Source: Terasakiella sp. SH-1 | GTDB lineage: Bacteria > Pseudomonadota > Alphaproteobacteria > Rhodospirillales > Terasakiellaceae | Direction: 5' to 3' | Assembly: GCF_004564135.1 (NCBI RefSeq) | Contig: NZ_CP038255.1 | Location: 3,459,501-3,523,500, forward strand | DNA: 64,000 nucleotides | Part shown: positions 55,902-64,000 of the stretch, one piece after another | Layout of the letters: the number at the start of each line of letters is the position of its first letter | Numbering within the stretch: the stretch's first letter is position 1 | Translations under genes and position numbers: made by a program | Notes under the pieces: generated by a model | Told to the model about the DNA's origin: nothing | Databases searched by the model: none | The model's input: the letters and a program-made list of their open reading frames with translations, nothing else

Positions 55902-57197
55902 ATGTCAAACGCCCAAAAAAAATCCATTGAGCTAGCTTCTTATCTGGATCGCCTTTTTCCTATTCTGAGAAGTATAACAGGCAATGGTGTGCGAGAAACG
56001 TTCTTAATACTTTCTGAGATCATCCCTTATGATGTTCTTGAGTTCCCCTCAGGAACCAAAGTATTTGATTGGGAAATTCCACCAGAATGGAATGTTGAAA
56101 AAGCGCAGATTAAAGATGATCTGGGTAATGTTCTTGTTGACGTGGATGATCACCCTTTACATATATTGAATTATTCAATCCCTTTTAGTGGTACGGTCTC
56201 TCTAAACGAATTACAGGACCATTTATATAGTTTACCTGAACGCCCAGAAGCTATTCCGTATGTTAGTAGCTATTATAAAGAGCGATGGGGGATGTGCGTT
56301 TCAGAACAGCAAAGGCAAGCTCTTAAACCGGGAAATTACCGTGTAGATATTCAAACATCACTTGATCCTAATGGCTCATTATCTATAGCTGAATATGTTA
56401 TTCCTGGTCGCTCAAAAAAGGAAATCCTTTTTACCGCTTATAGTTGCCACCCAGGGATGGGAAATGATGAGATGGGTGGAATGATTGCTCTTACCCTATT
56501 AGCGGATCGTCTTCTTAAGAAGAAAAATTTTTATACTTATCGTTTCTTATTACACCCAGAAACCATTGGTTCCATTTCCTATCTCGCGCATAGAGGAAAA
56601 GAATTAAAACAAAACCTTCATGCAGGACACGTTATTGCTAATATATGTTGGGAACAACCCTTTAATGCCAAACGAAGTAGGTGTGGTGGAAAGGTGGACC
56701 AAATTCTTGAGTATGTTTTAAAGCATGAGCGCTATGAACAGGGAGTTTTAAACGATTTTTCACCATTAGCTTCAGATGAACGACAATATTGTTCACCTGG
56801 TTTTAACCTCCCTGTTTGCTCAATCTGGCGGGGAGATCCTTATTTCCAAGAATATCATTCTTCTCTTGATTCAAAAGAAAAGATATCAACTGATGCCATA
56901 TGGGAAACTGTCGATTTTTTCGAGGAAATCTGTAGCTCTCATGAAATGAATTTAACTTATCAAAATCTTTTCCCCGATTGTGAACCGCAGTTAGGAAAAA
57001 GGGGGCTATATCCTACAATCGGTGCTTCAAGTAGACGTACTCAAGAACTTGAAGCACTCCTATGGGTCTTAAATTTATCTGATGGTAATCATGATTTGCT
57101 TCAAATAGCAAAAAAAAGTGCAACCTCATTAAAAATTATCAGTGAAGCTGCACAGAAATGTGAGCAGGCCGGCCTCTTAGTATCTATTTGCAAATAA
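55902..57197 (+). CDS. DUF4910/DUF2172 aminopeptidase-like protein
   Basis: The 431-residue protein has a zinc-peptidase-like core: YSCHPGMGNDEMGGMIALTL with His and Asp ligands, a FLLHPETIGSISYLA block, and a later QEYHSSLD with a further His, plus a C-terminal winged-helix segment (HDLLQIAKKSATSLKIISEA). It matches the DUF4910/DUF2172 family that I recall from surface-glycan clusters. Peptidase or deacylase activity on an amino-acid-bearing glycan or carrier intermediate is plausible but unproven. It ends the eleven-gene series just before an IS cluster. Confidence 0.75.
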   Translation: MSNAQKKSIELASYLDRLFPILRSITGNGVRETFLILSEIIPYDVLEFPSGTKVFDWEIPPEWNVEKAQIKDDLGNVLVDVDDHPLHILNYSIPFSGTVSLNELQDHLYSLPERPEAIPYVSSYYKERWGMCVSEQQRQALKPGNYRVDIQTSLDPNGSLSIAEYVIPGRSKKEILFTAYSCHPGMGNDEMGGMIALTLLADRLLKKKNFYTYRFLLHPETIGSISYLAHRGKELKQNLHAGHVIANICWEQPFNAKRSRCGGKVDQILEYVLKHERYEQGVLNDFSPLASDERQYCSPGFNLPVCSIWRGDPYFQEYHSSLDSKEKISTDAIWETVDFFEEICSSHEMNLTYQNLFPDCEPQLGKRGLYPTIGASSRRTQELEALLWVLNLSDGNHDLLQIAKKSATSLKIISEAAQKCEQAGLLVSICK

Positions 57198-57259
57198 TAT
57201 ATACGTTTCTTCAAACTGGAGAGTACCTTCTGTTAAACTGAGATTTACAGGAGGAATAA

Positions 57260-57758
57260 ATGAGTCCTAGAAAATCTGATGAATTTATAAACGTGAAGCT
57301 GTTCAGCTTGCACTGGCAAGTGGATTATCACGGAAACAGGTTACTGCCGGTCTTAGTATTGGCATGTCCACCTTGAACAAATGGGTCGCTCAGCATAAGC
57401 ATAATGATTTGATGTCACGCTCCCATGATGACCTTTACAAGGAACTTGTCCGTCTTCGGAAAGAAAATCGCATTCTCAAGGAGGACGTGATATATTAAAA
57501 AGGCTGACCATCCGCTTCATCTGCTGTGCAAAGCCTTCAATATCAGTCCCAGTGGCTATTACGATTGGCGAAAGCGGCCCATGTCACAACGTCAGCGTGA
57601 AGACCTGATTTTGTTGACCAATATTCGCACGATCCATAAAGAGAACTACCAGTCTTATGGCGTGAACGCATGACGGATGAATTGCGAGATCTTGACTTCA
57701 CAGTCAGTGAGAAACGTGTCGCTCGTTTGATAAAAGATAATAATATCAAAATGGTACG
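57260..57758 (+). pseudogene. IS3-family element (IS51-like) remnant, truncated by another IS
   Basis: OrfA begins MSPRKSDEF, then, after a frameshift, KREAVQLALASGLSRKQV and MSTLNKWVAQHKHN to ENRILKEDVIY and a stop. OrfB follows in another frame: LLCKAFNISPSGYYDWRKRP, RTIHKENYQSYG, and FTVSEKRVARLIKDN, ending at MVRE where the next IS begins. The catalytic core is absent. The IS at 57759 inserted into or recombined within it. Confidence 0.75.
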
Positions 57759-58698
57759 TGAATAGCTCCTATTTCCCTAGACGCCTTGATCTCTCTTTTT
57801 TGCTGTCGTTCGAATTCATTTGGTGACAGCATTTCGTTCCTAGCATGCTTGCGTTTTGGATTGTAGAACATTTCAATATAGTCAAATACATCCTGCCTTA
57901 CATCCGCTCTGGTTTTGTAGACCTTGCGCCTGATGCGTTCACGTTTAAGCAGGTTAAAGAAGCTTTCCGCAACAGCGTTGTCATGACAATTACCGCGACG
58001 GCTCATAGAATGTTCCAAGTTATGAGATTTCAGAAACGAAGCCCATTCAATGCTGGTAAATTGTGAGCCCTGATCGGAATGTATGACGACTTTATTTTTA
58101 GGTTTTCGCCGCCACACAGCCATTAATAAAGCCTGCAAGGCGAGTTCTGTCAGTTGCCTGCTTTGCATAGACCAACCAACAACTTTTCTGGAATAAAGGT
58201 CAATAACAACCGCTAAATATGAATATCCTTCTGTCGTTTTAATATAGGTAATATCAGTTACCCAAAATCGATTTGGTTCCAGAACATCAAATTGTCGATC
58301 AAGTGTATTATCAACAACAATAGACGGTTTTCCTCCATATTGGCCAGGGCGACGTTTATATCCGATCTGAGTAAAATTCCTGCCAGATGAGCTAAACGTG
58401 CGACACGATTGGGGCTTATGAATTCGCCTAATTCGCACAGATCATCATGTAACTTACGATAACCATAGACCTTGCCACTCTCTTCCCAAGCCTGCTTGAT
58501 AAGCTCCGTTTGACGTTGGTCTTCAAGGGCTCTTTTGCTGAGCGGTGATTTCAACCACGCATAAAACCCGCTTGGATGAACTTGCAATATACGGCACATG
58601 CTTCGGATCATAAAATCAGAACGATGCACCTTCATAAAGGCGTACTTCACTTGGCATCTTTTGCGAAGAACGCCGTGGCCTTTTTTAAGATGTCTCAC
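57746..58698 (-). pseudogene. IS3-family OrfB transposase (copy 2), frameshifted
   Basis: The first part starts after the A-rich slippage site and reads KYAFMKVHRSDFMIRSMCRI to YRKLHDDLCELGEFISPNRV. A one-base deletion near 58370 (relative to copy 1, which keeps that base) breaks the frame. The rest carries the DDE catalytic core: FWVTDITYIKTTEGYSYLAV, VIHSDQGSQFTSIEWASFL and NCHDNAVAESFFNLLK with the conserved Glu. The frame runs past the element's left end and stops at 57746 in flanking DNA. Confidence 0.82.
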
Positions 58699-58986
58699 TC
58701 CTCGGTGACACGGGCCAACTCTTTCTTTTAGCGACTGATCTCGGCAGATTGTTCCATAACTTCTTGGGCAACAGCTGGCAATTTAGAAAACCGCTTACGC
58801 CATTGATAAAGCGAATGTGTGCTGACACCTAAACGCTGGGAAACTTCTGCGACTGAATAGCCCCGTTCCGTAATCTGTTTTACAGCATCAATTTTAAATT
58901 CATCGGTGAAATAGGATTTGGATATTGAATAACTCCTTGCCTCATTTTGTAACCGACAAGGTGTCTAGAAATCTAGGGGCTATTCA
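57759..58986 (-). mobile_element. IS3-family insertion sequence, copy 2, near full length
   Basis: Length is 1228 bp. The imperfect terminal repeats are TGAATAGCTCCTATTTCCCT (left, from 57759) and TGAATAGCCCCTAGATTTCT (right, inward from 58986). It contains OrfA and OrfB in the usual overlapping frames. No matching target duplication flanks it: IS51-like debris lies to the left, IS481 debris to the right. It shares several disabling lesions with copy 1 at 11734-12491. Confidence 0.85.
58647..58925 (-). pseudogene. IS3-family OrfA (copy 2) with dead start and internal stops
   Basis: The frame is 92 codons and reads SKSYFTDEFKIDAVKQITER, GYSVAEVSQRLGVSTHSLYQ and LPAVAQEVMEQSAEIS. The codon where ATG is expected is ATA, and two in-frame stops interrupt it (after AEISR and after VTEE). 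It then reads DILKKATAFFAKDAK across the A6G slippage site. The same defects are present in copy 1. Confidence 0.8.
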
Positions 58987-59165
58987 TTGCTATTAATCAA
59001 CCCCTTTTCACCATGCTTGGCATACTCACGTTTCCTGCGATGAAAAGTGTCTCGTGAAATCCCAAAATAACGACAAGCTTTGGAAGCATTGCCGATTTCA
59101 ACAGCGTAATTCAGAACCTTGATTTTGTGCTTAACAACACGTTCGTCTGCAGGTGTCATGGTGGA
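58987..59165 (-). pseudogene. IS481-type transposase N-terminal fragment
   Basis: Reads MTPADERVVKHKIKVLNYAV, then GNASKACRYFGISRDTFHRR and EYAKHGEKGLI. This is the helix-turn-helix start of IS481-type transposases. It is cut off by the IS3 element at 58986. It could be the missing N-terminal part of the same kind of element whose C-terminal ends lie at 13 and 45.5 kb. Confidence 0.7.
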
Positions 59166-59216
59166 CCTCAAAATACATGATGTAATTATTTACAAAATGT
59201 CAGGCAAGGTCCCAAG

Positions 59217-59503
59217 ATCCACATTTGATAATAGCGGTGAGTTTATTCATTTTGCCAAGATCGAAGACGTTTTGGACATCGAAGCCTACTTTTGTGACCC
59301 GCATTCACCTTGGCAACGTGGTGGTATCGAAAACACAAATGGCATTATTCGGCGGGACATGCCGCGAAAAACAGACATCAAGGATGATAGCGATCAGGAC
59401 ATTGATGACATTACATGGAACTTAAACACCACACCCAGAGAATCCCTTGGGTTCAGGACACCCGCCGAGGCATTCTTTCACAATCTTCAAAATTACACTT
59501 TAT
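59217..59503 (+). pseudogene. IS30-family transposase C-terminal fragment
   Basis: Reads STFDNSGEFIHFAKIEDVLD, IEAYFCDPHSPWQRGG, ENTNGIIRRDMPRKTD and FRTPAEAFFHNLQN. It is nearly identical to the remnants at 1-597 and 4216-4456 but on the plus strand. An apparent longer frame (59119-59586) merely fuses it with flanking DNA. The remaining stretch to 59609 holds no gene. Confidence 0.8.
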
Positions 59504-59609
59504 ACGTGTATTCAGCGGGTGCGAATGGTGTTTCAATGGAGGTACAACTATGCAGACCTCCTAAAGTAACTGAAAACATGATATAAACAGACTAAACACT
59601 AAAACTTAG

Positions 59610-60302
59610 CTACTCCATCCCCTTAAATATAGTTCCTGCCTCCTGTTCATTCATTAACAAATCAATAATGGCCATATATGGAATAAATTCAGCCCCAGTA
59701 ACTTGTTGATAAGTTGGGTGGATATAATCTTGAAATTTTACTTCAATATTCTCTCTTTCAAATGAAGGAAGATCAAGATAGTTACGTCCAAGAGACCCCG
59801 AAAGGTAAGAAGTTGCAGAAAGTGACTTGCAGATATCAAGTACTAGATCGCTTTTTTGACTATCAAAAAAACCGAGTTCAGAGGATTTGATTATTTGTGT
59901 CGTAATTCCGAGTTTGTGACAATAGTAAGTTAACATCTCAAAGCATATGTCGCTAAGAGTTCTAAATTCTTTCTGATAAAACTCAGAAATTTCAGGAAAA
60001 ATTTCCTTATAGCAAATTGCCTTTTTATAGTTTAGCCGAATTGAATTCAGGTGTTTTTTTTGCCACTTTTGTTTTGAATCGATTTCAATTTCTTTTAAAG
60101 ACAGTTCAAATAATTTTCCTTTGGTTAAGACTGGTATACTTAACCATAAAGGGCCATTTGCGGTTAAAATTTTATTTCGATTCTGAAAACTGTTTTTCTG
60201 AAATTGAACAGTATCTAAATACACAAAAATATCACTCTGGATAATCTTGTCCATATAACCAAGCCAAGGAAGATAAGCTGGCTGATGAATACTGATTTTC
60301 AT
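59610..60302 (-). CDS. WbqC-family protein
   Basis: The 230-residue protein begins ISIHQPAYLPWLGYMDKI with SDIFVYLDTVQFQKNSFQNR, the hallmark of the WbqC family, and ends with a GAEFIPYMAIIDLLMNEQ helix. WbqC proteins occur in O-antigen loci and have been tied to amino-sugar acylation, but the reaction is not established. It lies immediately downstream (14 bases) of the second NeuB-type synthase on the same strand, suggesting a role in the same sugar. Confidence 0.85.
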   Translation of the reverse strand: MKISIHQPAYLPWLGYMDKIIQSDIFVYLDTVQFQKNSFQNRNKILTANGPLWLSIPVLTKGKLFELSLKEIEIDSKQKWQKKHLNSIRLNYKKAICYKEIFPEISEFYQKEFRTLSDICFEMLTYYCHKLGITTQIIKSSELGFFDSQKSDLVLDICKSLSATSYLSGSLGRNYLDLPSFERENIEVKFQDYIHPTYQQVTGAEFIPYMAIIDLLMNEQEAGTIFKGME

Positions 60303-60316
60303 ATAATGATGTTTCC

Positions 60317-61375
60317 TTAAGAAAAGTTCACATCAGACAATGAGATACCCTCATTTGCTCTTTTAGATACTTTTAGAATTGAACCTTCGATATTAGTCCA
60401 TTCTCCTAAAAAGGATCCCTTATCAGCACGTTTAAAACCAACATTCTTTTCACTTAAAACTGTGCCTGGTTCTAGGTTTATTTTGGCAACAATTCGGCGG
60501 CGCATAATTTTTTTACTTTTTAATTCTTCATCACTGGGCGTAATATAATTACTTCCCATTGCAGCTTCTGCAAAACGGATATCACGAACTAACTGAGACA
60601 TTTCCTGGGGGTCCATTGAGAACCAGTGGTCTGGACCAGCTAGGCTATGGTCCATAGTAAAGTGCTTTTCTATCACTCTAGCTCCCATTGTAACAGCTAA
60701 TGTAGAAGCAAGCGTACCTTGAGAGTGATCAGAGAAGCCCCAAATGATTTCTGGGTATATTTTTTTAAGTAGTGGAATTTGATTTAGATTCAGAAATGCT
60801 GGCCCTGCTGGATATATGGATACACAATGAAGTGCAATTATTTGAGACCAATGATCTTTTAATGCAGATAATGTATGATCTACTTCTGCAAGATTTGCCA
60901 TCCCCTTTGAAATGATTAAAGGTAAGCCCGTTTCCGCAAATTTCTTTAGATTTAGAATGTGATCAAAGTCGTCAGAGCCAACTTTAATAGCTTCAAGTCC
61001 AAGGGTCTGCATTAATTCTAAATTAACCATATCCTGGACAGTAGTCATAAAGAAAATATCTTTTTTCTCACATTCCTGAATAATCTGCGCCCACTCATCA
61101 GCTGTAAATTCAAAACGTTTAAACATTTCAAATTCACTTTCGGTAACTTCTTTACCTTGGGATTGATATGTAAATGTTTTTTCTTTATCAGCACAAAATT
61201 CTTCAGCAGAAAAAGTCTGAAACTTTACACAATCGCATCCAGCTTCTTTAGCGGCAGCAATAAGTTCAAATGCGAGAGAAAGGTCACCATTATGGTTGGC
61301 GCCAGCTTCTGCTATTACATATGCAGGTTGGTCATTCCCAACCAGACGATTACCTAATTGTACTGTATGGCCCAT
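60317..61375 (-). CDS. NeuB-family nonulosonic acid synthase, second copy
   Basis: The 352-residue protein has YVIAEAGANHNGDLSLAFEL, CVKFQTFSAEEF, KVGSDDFDHILNLKKFAETG, LHCVSIYPAG, GFSDHSQGTLAS and EKHFTMDHSLAGPDHWFS, then a C-terminal SAF domain (RRRIVAKINLEPGTVL). It differs widely from the synthase at 9617-10678 (for example KVGSDDF in place of KIPSGEI), so it may make a different nine-carbon acid. It is between a methylase of the pseudaminate type and wbqC. No second set of upstream pathway genes is visible here. Confidence 0.85.
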   Translation of the reverse strand: MGHTVQLGNRLVGNDQPAYVIAEAGANHNGDLSLAFELIAAAKEAGCDCVKFQTFSAEEFCADKEKTFTYQSQGKEVTESEFEMFKRFEFTADEWAQIIQECEKKDIFFMTTVQDMVNLELMQTLGLEAIKVGSDDFDHILNLKKFAETGLPLIISKGMANLAEVDHTLSALKDHWSQIIALHCVSIYPAGPAFLNLNQIPLLKKIYPEIIWGFSDHSQGTLASTLAVTMGARVIEKHFTMDHSLAGPDHWFSMDPQEMSQLVRDIRFAEAAMGSNYITPSDEELKSKKIMRRRIVAKINLEPGTVLSEKNVGFKRADKGSFLGEWTNIEGSILKVSKRANEGISLSDVNFS

Positions 61376-61392
61376 AATGATTGCTTTTCGTT

Positions 61393-62034
61393 CTAAGCTT
61401 TCTGAAGAAGATAAGTTTTATCAATCAGTCCAGCTTCATCTTTACATTCCAGAAGATGTGAATTTACTTCTTCTAAATTACCACAACGATCTATAAACTC
61501 TTTTGCGAAGTCACATTTCCATAAGAGGTCGGAATTTCCGCGATATTTAATCTCAGTGTATTCCGGTGCATAATATTCTGTACCCCAGATATATTTTCGG
61601 CTTACCCGGGTCATTTCTTGCATGACTTGTGTGATATTATCTGGAGAAATATGAATGAGAACATTGTTTGTAAAGACCAGATCAAAATACTCATCTTTAA
61701 ATGGAATATCCAAGGCTGAGCCTTCAATGAAATCAATGCTGTGGCAATATTGTTTTGCTTTCTCAATAGCATCTCTTTGAAGTTCAAGTCCAAACAAGTT
61801 TTTGAAACCTTTGCCTTGTAAGGCGCGGAGCTGGTTGCCAATATTAGCGCCAACTTCTAGGATACGGATATCACGATCCAAATCTTTGAGGAGAAGATCA
61901 ATAATTTCTGCTCGAGTTATTCCATATCGCTCAATATAAAGCGCTTCAAATGCTTTCTGATTCTCAAAGGTATTGCGATTTGTGTAGTTTTGGCCAAAAT
62001 CACCAAGCCACACTTTTATTTGATCTGTCTGCAT
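61393..62034 (-). CDS. Pseudaminic acid biosynthesis-associated methylase-like protein
   Basis: The 213-residue methyltransferase starts QIKVWLGDFGQNYTNRN and continues with RILEVGANIGNQLRALQG (SAM motif I), GLELQRDAIEKAKQ, and FKDEYFDLVFTNNVLIHISP, then GTEYYAPEYTEIKYRG. This pattern matches the methylases associated with pseudaminic acid clusters. It may methylate a nonulosonic acid or its N-acyl group. It lies 17 bases upstream of the second NeuB-type gene in the direction of transcription. Confidence 0.82.
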   Translation of the reverse strand: MQTDQIKVWLGDFGQNYTNRNTFENQKAFEALYIERYGITRAEIIDLLLKDLDRDIRILEVGANIGNQLRALQGKGFKNLFGLELQRDAIEKAKQYCHSIDFIEGSALDIPFKDEYFDLVFTNNVLIHISPDNITQVMQEMTRVSRKYIWGTEYYAPEYTEIKYRGNSDLLWKCDFAKEFIDRCGNLEEVNSHLLECKDEAGLIDKTYLLQKA

Positions 62035-62112
62035 TTGAGCACTCTTTCAAATCTATATCTAAATATTGTTACTTTTTGGGCAGATCAGTAGAATAAGTCA
62101 AGATAAAGCTAT

Positions 62113-63222
62113 TCATCTAAATGAATCAGGGAATATATATTTATTCCAATCATGAATAACATTATCAAGAGTATAACGCTGTGCCGTTTGTCGTGCTTGA
62201 AAGGCCATACCGTCTAGTTTATTGTGATTTTCAATAAATCTCAATAGGGTAAAAGCCCATTCCCTTTCATTGTTACATGGGATAATCGCCCCAGAAACTT
62301 TATCTTCAATTAAAGATTCAATTGAAGGAATCGCATCGCTGGCGATAGAGGGAATCCCATATGACAATGCTTCAAGAAGAACATTTGGGGTTCCCTCGTA
62401 ACGTGAGGGTAAAGCAAAGATTGATGCTTTTTTATAGTATTCAGTAACGTTTTCTTGAAAACCACATAAAGTAATCCTTGTTTCTAGTCGTAATTGAGAA
62501 ATCAGCTCTGTAAGCATCTCTCTTTCTGGCCCTTCACCTACGATCATAAGGTGCCAGTCTTCTTTTTTATCCGCGACATGAGAAAAGGCTCGAATTAATA
62601 CATCATGTGCCTTTTGTTGATGCAATCTACCAACAGTCAAAATGATTTTTTGATCACGAGAAACCGGATGATGAGGAAAGCTATGACGTAATGGATTCGG
62701 GAGATATCCGAGCTTAGAATAGGGAACATATGATGACAATGTCTCTAAAGCCCCTTGGCTGTTAGCTGTAACTACATCAGCACAGGGATAGAGTTTGGTT
62801 CTTAAATAGTCCCAAAATTTTCCGAAACTTTGTTTTGCAGGGTCATTACGCTCAGAAATAACTCGCCTACACTTAAATCCTACTGTTGCCAGAATGGTTA
62901 AAATATTCATCGGTGCAATAAAGCTTAAAATCGTATAGCCAGAATATAGTTTTAAAACTTTTCTAAGTTGTATAATTCGTTTAATATTATTGAATAGTCG
63001 AGATATTAAATTGGTAGATGGGATAATCCCTCCAATTACATGTCTTGTTATTGCCGGATGAATCGGAAATTTATCCTCACTGACAGGAGCCATTGTGATC
63101 AATGCGACGTTCTTGCCATTTGCCGCCCAATAATTCATGACATTATGAGATACATTCTGTGCGCCACCACCTCCCATATCAGCGAGAACAAAAACAACAG
63201 AATCTTTGTATAGGTTTTTCAT
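62113..63222 (-). CDS. GT4-family glycosyltransferase
   Basis: The 369-residue GT-B enzyme has VFVLADMGGGGAQNVSHNVM at the N-terminus and, in the C-terminal half, KIILTVGRLHQQKAHDVLIR, LMIVGEGPEREML and ALPSRYEGTPNVLLEALSYG, with the EGTPNVLLEA donor-binding Glu pair. It transfers a sugar from a nucleotide donor to the lipid-linked acceptor in the cytoplasm. Its start overlaps the stop of the neighbouring glycosyltransferase (TAATG), so both probably build the same oligosaccharide. Confidence 0.87.
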   Translation of the reverse strand: MKNLYKDSVVFVLADMGGGGAQNVSHNVMNYWAANGKNVALITMAPVSEDKFPIHPAITRHVIGGIIPSTNLISRLFNNIKRIIQLRKVLKLYSGYTILSFIAPMNILTILATVGFKCRRVISERNDPAKQSFGKFWDYLRTKLYPCADVVTANSQGALETLSSYVPYSKLGYLPNPLRHSFPHHPVSRDQKIILTVGRLHQQKAHDVLIRAFSHVADKKEDWHLMIVGEGPEREMLTELISQLRLETRITLCGFQENVTEYYKKASIFALPSRYEGTPNVLLEALSYGIPSIASDAIPSIESLIEDKVSGAIIPCNNEREWAFTLLRFIENHNKLDGMAFQARQTAQRYTLDNVIHDWNKYIFPDSFR

Positions 63223-64000
63223 TAATTTGCCATTTGCCGAATAAGATTTATTTCTAACTCAATACGTTCTGACCAAGATGAAATGCGGGGCTTAACTTGT
63301 TGAGCAATATGTGTTTGGAATTCTTTGCGCTTTTCAGGACTTTGAATTAAATCAGCAAGACATTTTGCAAGATCACTAGGTTTTGCATTCTTAGGAATAG
63401 ATGTATAAGTTCCAACAGGCATTAACTCGTCAAACTCTTCATCATGCATTCCTTCCCCAAAAATATTACGTACAACAAAACAACATTCTGCAGAAATTGC
63501 CTCAAGATTTGCATTACTTACATGCCCTTGTTTGTTTAAGCAAACGTAGATATCAGCTTTTGCAAGCTCATTTTTTACTTGAGACCCAAGTACAGCACCA
63601 TAAAATTTTACCTGATCAGCAATCTGTGAATTAGTTACTTTTGTTTCCAAATCATGTTTTAATGTTCCATCCCCAATAATTTTAACTTCTGTTTGTTTTA
63701 ATAAATCTTGAGGCAAATAAAATAGACTTTCTATAAAGAAGTCTGACCCTTTGAATTCTTCTAAACGGCCAAGAAGCACTATAGAAACTTTTTTTCTATA
63801 CTCTCTGTTTCTATTAATTTGATCAACACCATTAAGTAAAACATCTCGTGTCACAGTCGGAAGAAGTGCTTTTTCCATCCAAGTTTTCCCTCCACTGCCA
63901 TCGCCTGTACAGATTACATGGGAAAAAGGGGACTTATATGCCCATCTTAATAAACGTTCAAAGGGGCTGGTACCAGCAAGAGCATGCTGTAAGTCAATGG
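63222..64000 (-). CDS. Glycosyltransferase, GT4-like, partial (N-terminus outside the window)
   Basis: At least 259 residues. The frame stays open to the window edge at 64000, where residues such as HVICTGDGSGGKTW precede the internal Met at 63878. It contains VSIVLLGRLEEFKGSDFFIE, VKIIGDGTLKHDLE, KADIYVCLNKQGHVSNANLE and an AISAECCFVVRN donor-site block, a variant of the usual EGFGLV..EA region. The C-terminal tail is helical. It overlaps the downstream GT4 gene and belongs to the same operon. Confidence 0.78.
   Translation of the reverse strand, partial: IDLQHALAGTSPFERLLRWAYKSPFSHVICTGDGSGGKTWMEKALLPTVTRDVLLNGVDQINRNREYRKKVSIVLLGRLEEFKGSDFFIESLFYLPQDLLKQTEVKIIGDGTLKHDLETKVTNSQIADQVKFYGAVLGSQVKNELAKADIYVCLNKQGHVSNANLEAISAECCFVVRNIFGEGMHDEEFDELMPVGTYTSIPKNAKPSDLAKCLADLIQSPEKRKEFQTHIAQQVKPRISSWSERIELEINLIRQMAN

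Noticed and set aside
58647-58925. Stop-codon recoding in the IS3 OrfA
   Set aside because: The start position is also lost (ATA) and each copy has private lesions in OrfB. Decay followed by duplication explains the data more simply.
59119-59586. Intact 155-residue transposase gene
   Set aside because: Only 59217-59503 is IS30 sequence; both ends are unrelated DNA, so it is a fragment.

Overview
The window looks like chromosomal DNA of an alphaproteobacterium of the Rhodospirillales type. This is inferred from the histidine block (hisB ... hisH-hisA-hisF-hisE with a DUF2628 gene inside it), a UbiH-type ubiquinone hydroxylase, glnK-amtB, and a fused CysN-CysC. No rRNA, tRNA or CRISPR array was seen, and the species cannot be named from the sequence alone.

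There are three zones. (1) About 1-13.1 kb is an AT-rich accessory zone. It has a Wzy-like polymerase, an RmlD-like reductase and a nonulosonic (sialic/legionaminic-type) acid operon: neuA facing neuC, then a formyltransferase, a PIG-L deacetylase, neuB and a second formyltransferase. These genes lie among decayed insertion sequences (IS30, IS1595, IS5, IS3, IS256, IS481) and an integrase scrap. (2) About 13.1-45.4 kb is a denser, less AT-rich backbone. It holds a membrane glycan module (GT-C-like protein, UbiA-type prenyltransferase, methyltransferase), the his operon with passenger genes, two flippases, an asparagine-synthetase/glycosyltransferase fusion, ubiH, a TPR-PRMT-like methyltransferase, glnK-amtB, a second ammonium transporter, sulfate activation (cysD, cysNC), a heparinase-like protein and a WbpM/WbpV/WbpL-like O-antigen initiation trio. 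(3) About 45.4-64 kb is a second AT-rich accessory zone. It opens with legB-legC and runs through an unusual series: two phytanoyl-CoA-dioxygenase-like enzymes, a deacetylase-like protein, a methyltransferase, a lysine-2,3-aminomutase-like radical SAM enzyme, an AAC(3)-fold acyltransferase, a stand-alone adenylation enzyme, an acyl carrier protein and a DUF4910 aminopeptidase-like protein. After an IS cluster come WbqC, a second NeuB-type synthase, a pseudaminate-type methylase and two glycosyltransferases.

Read together, the two accessory zones form a surface-glycan locus making at least one nonulosonic acid. LegB-LegC make the 4-amino sugar nucleotide, NeuC/NeuB/NeuA make and activate the nine-carbon sugar, and the formyltransferases, deacetylase and probably the adenylation/carrier cassette decorate its amino groups. 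No LegH-type acetyltransferase is visible, so amino-group acylation is the open question. The most novel candidate is the 48.7-57.2 kb cassette, which I read as making an unusual, possibly beta-, amino acid and attaching it to a sugar.

The backbone zone is bracketed by inverted copies of one IS481-type end (13.06-13.09 kb and 45.45-45.47 kb). IS3 copies sharing the same inactivating lesions sit at 11.7-12.5 kb and 57.8-59.0 kb. Together these point to IS-mediated rearrangement that split the glycan locus. All family calls are by-eye recognition; no database search was run.
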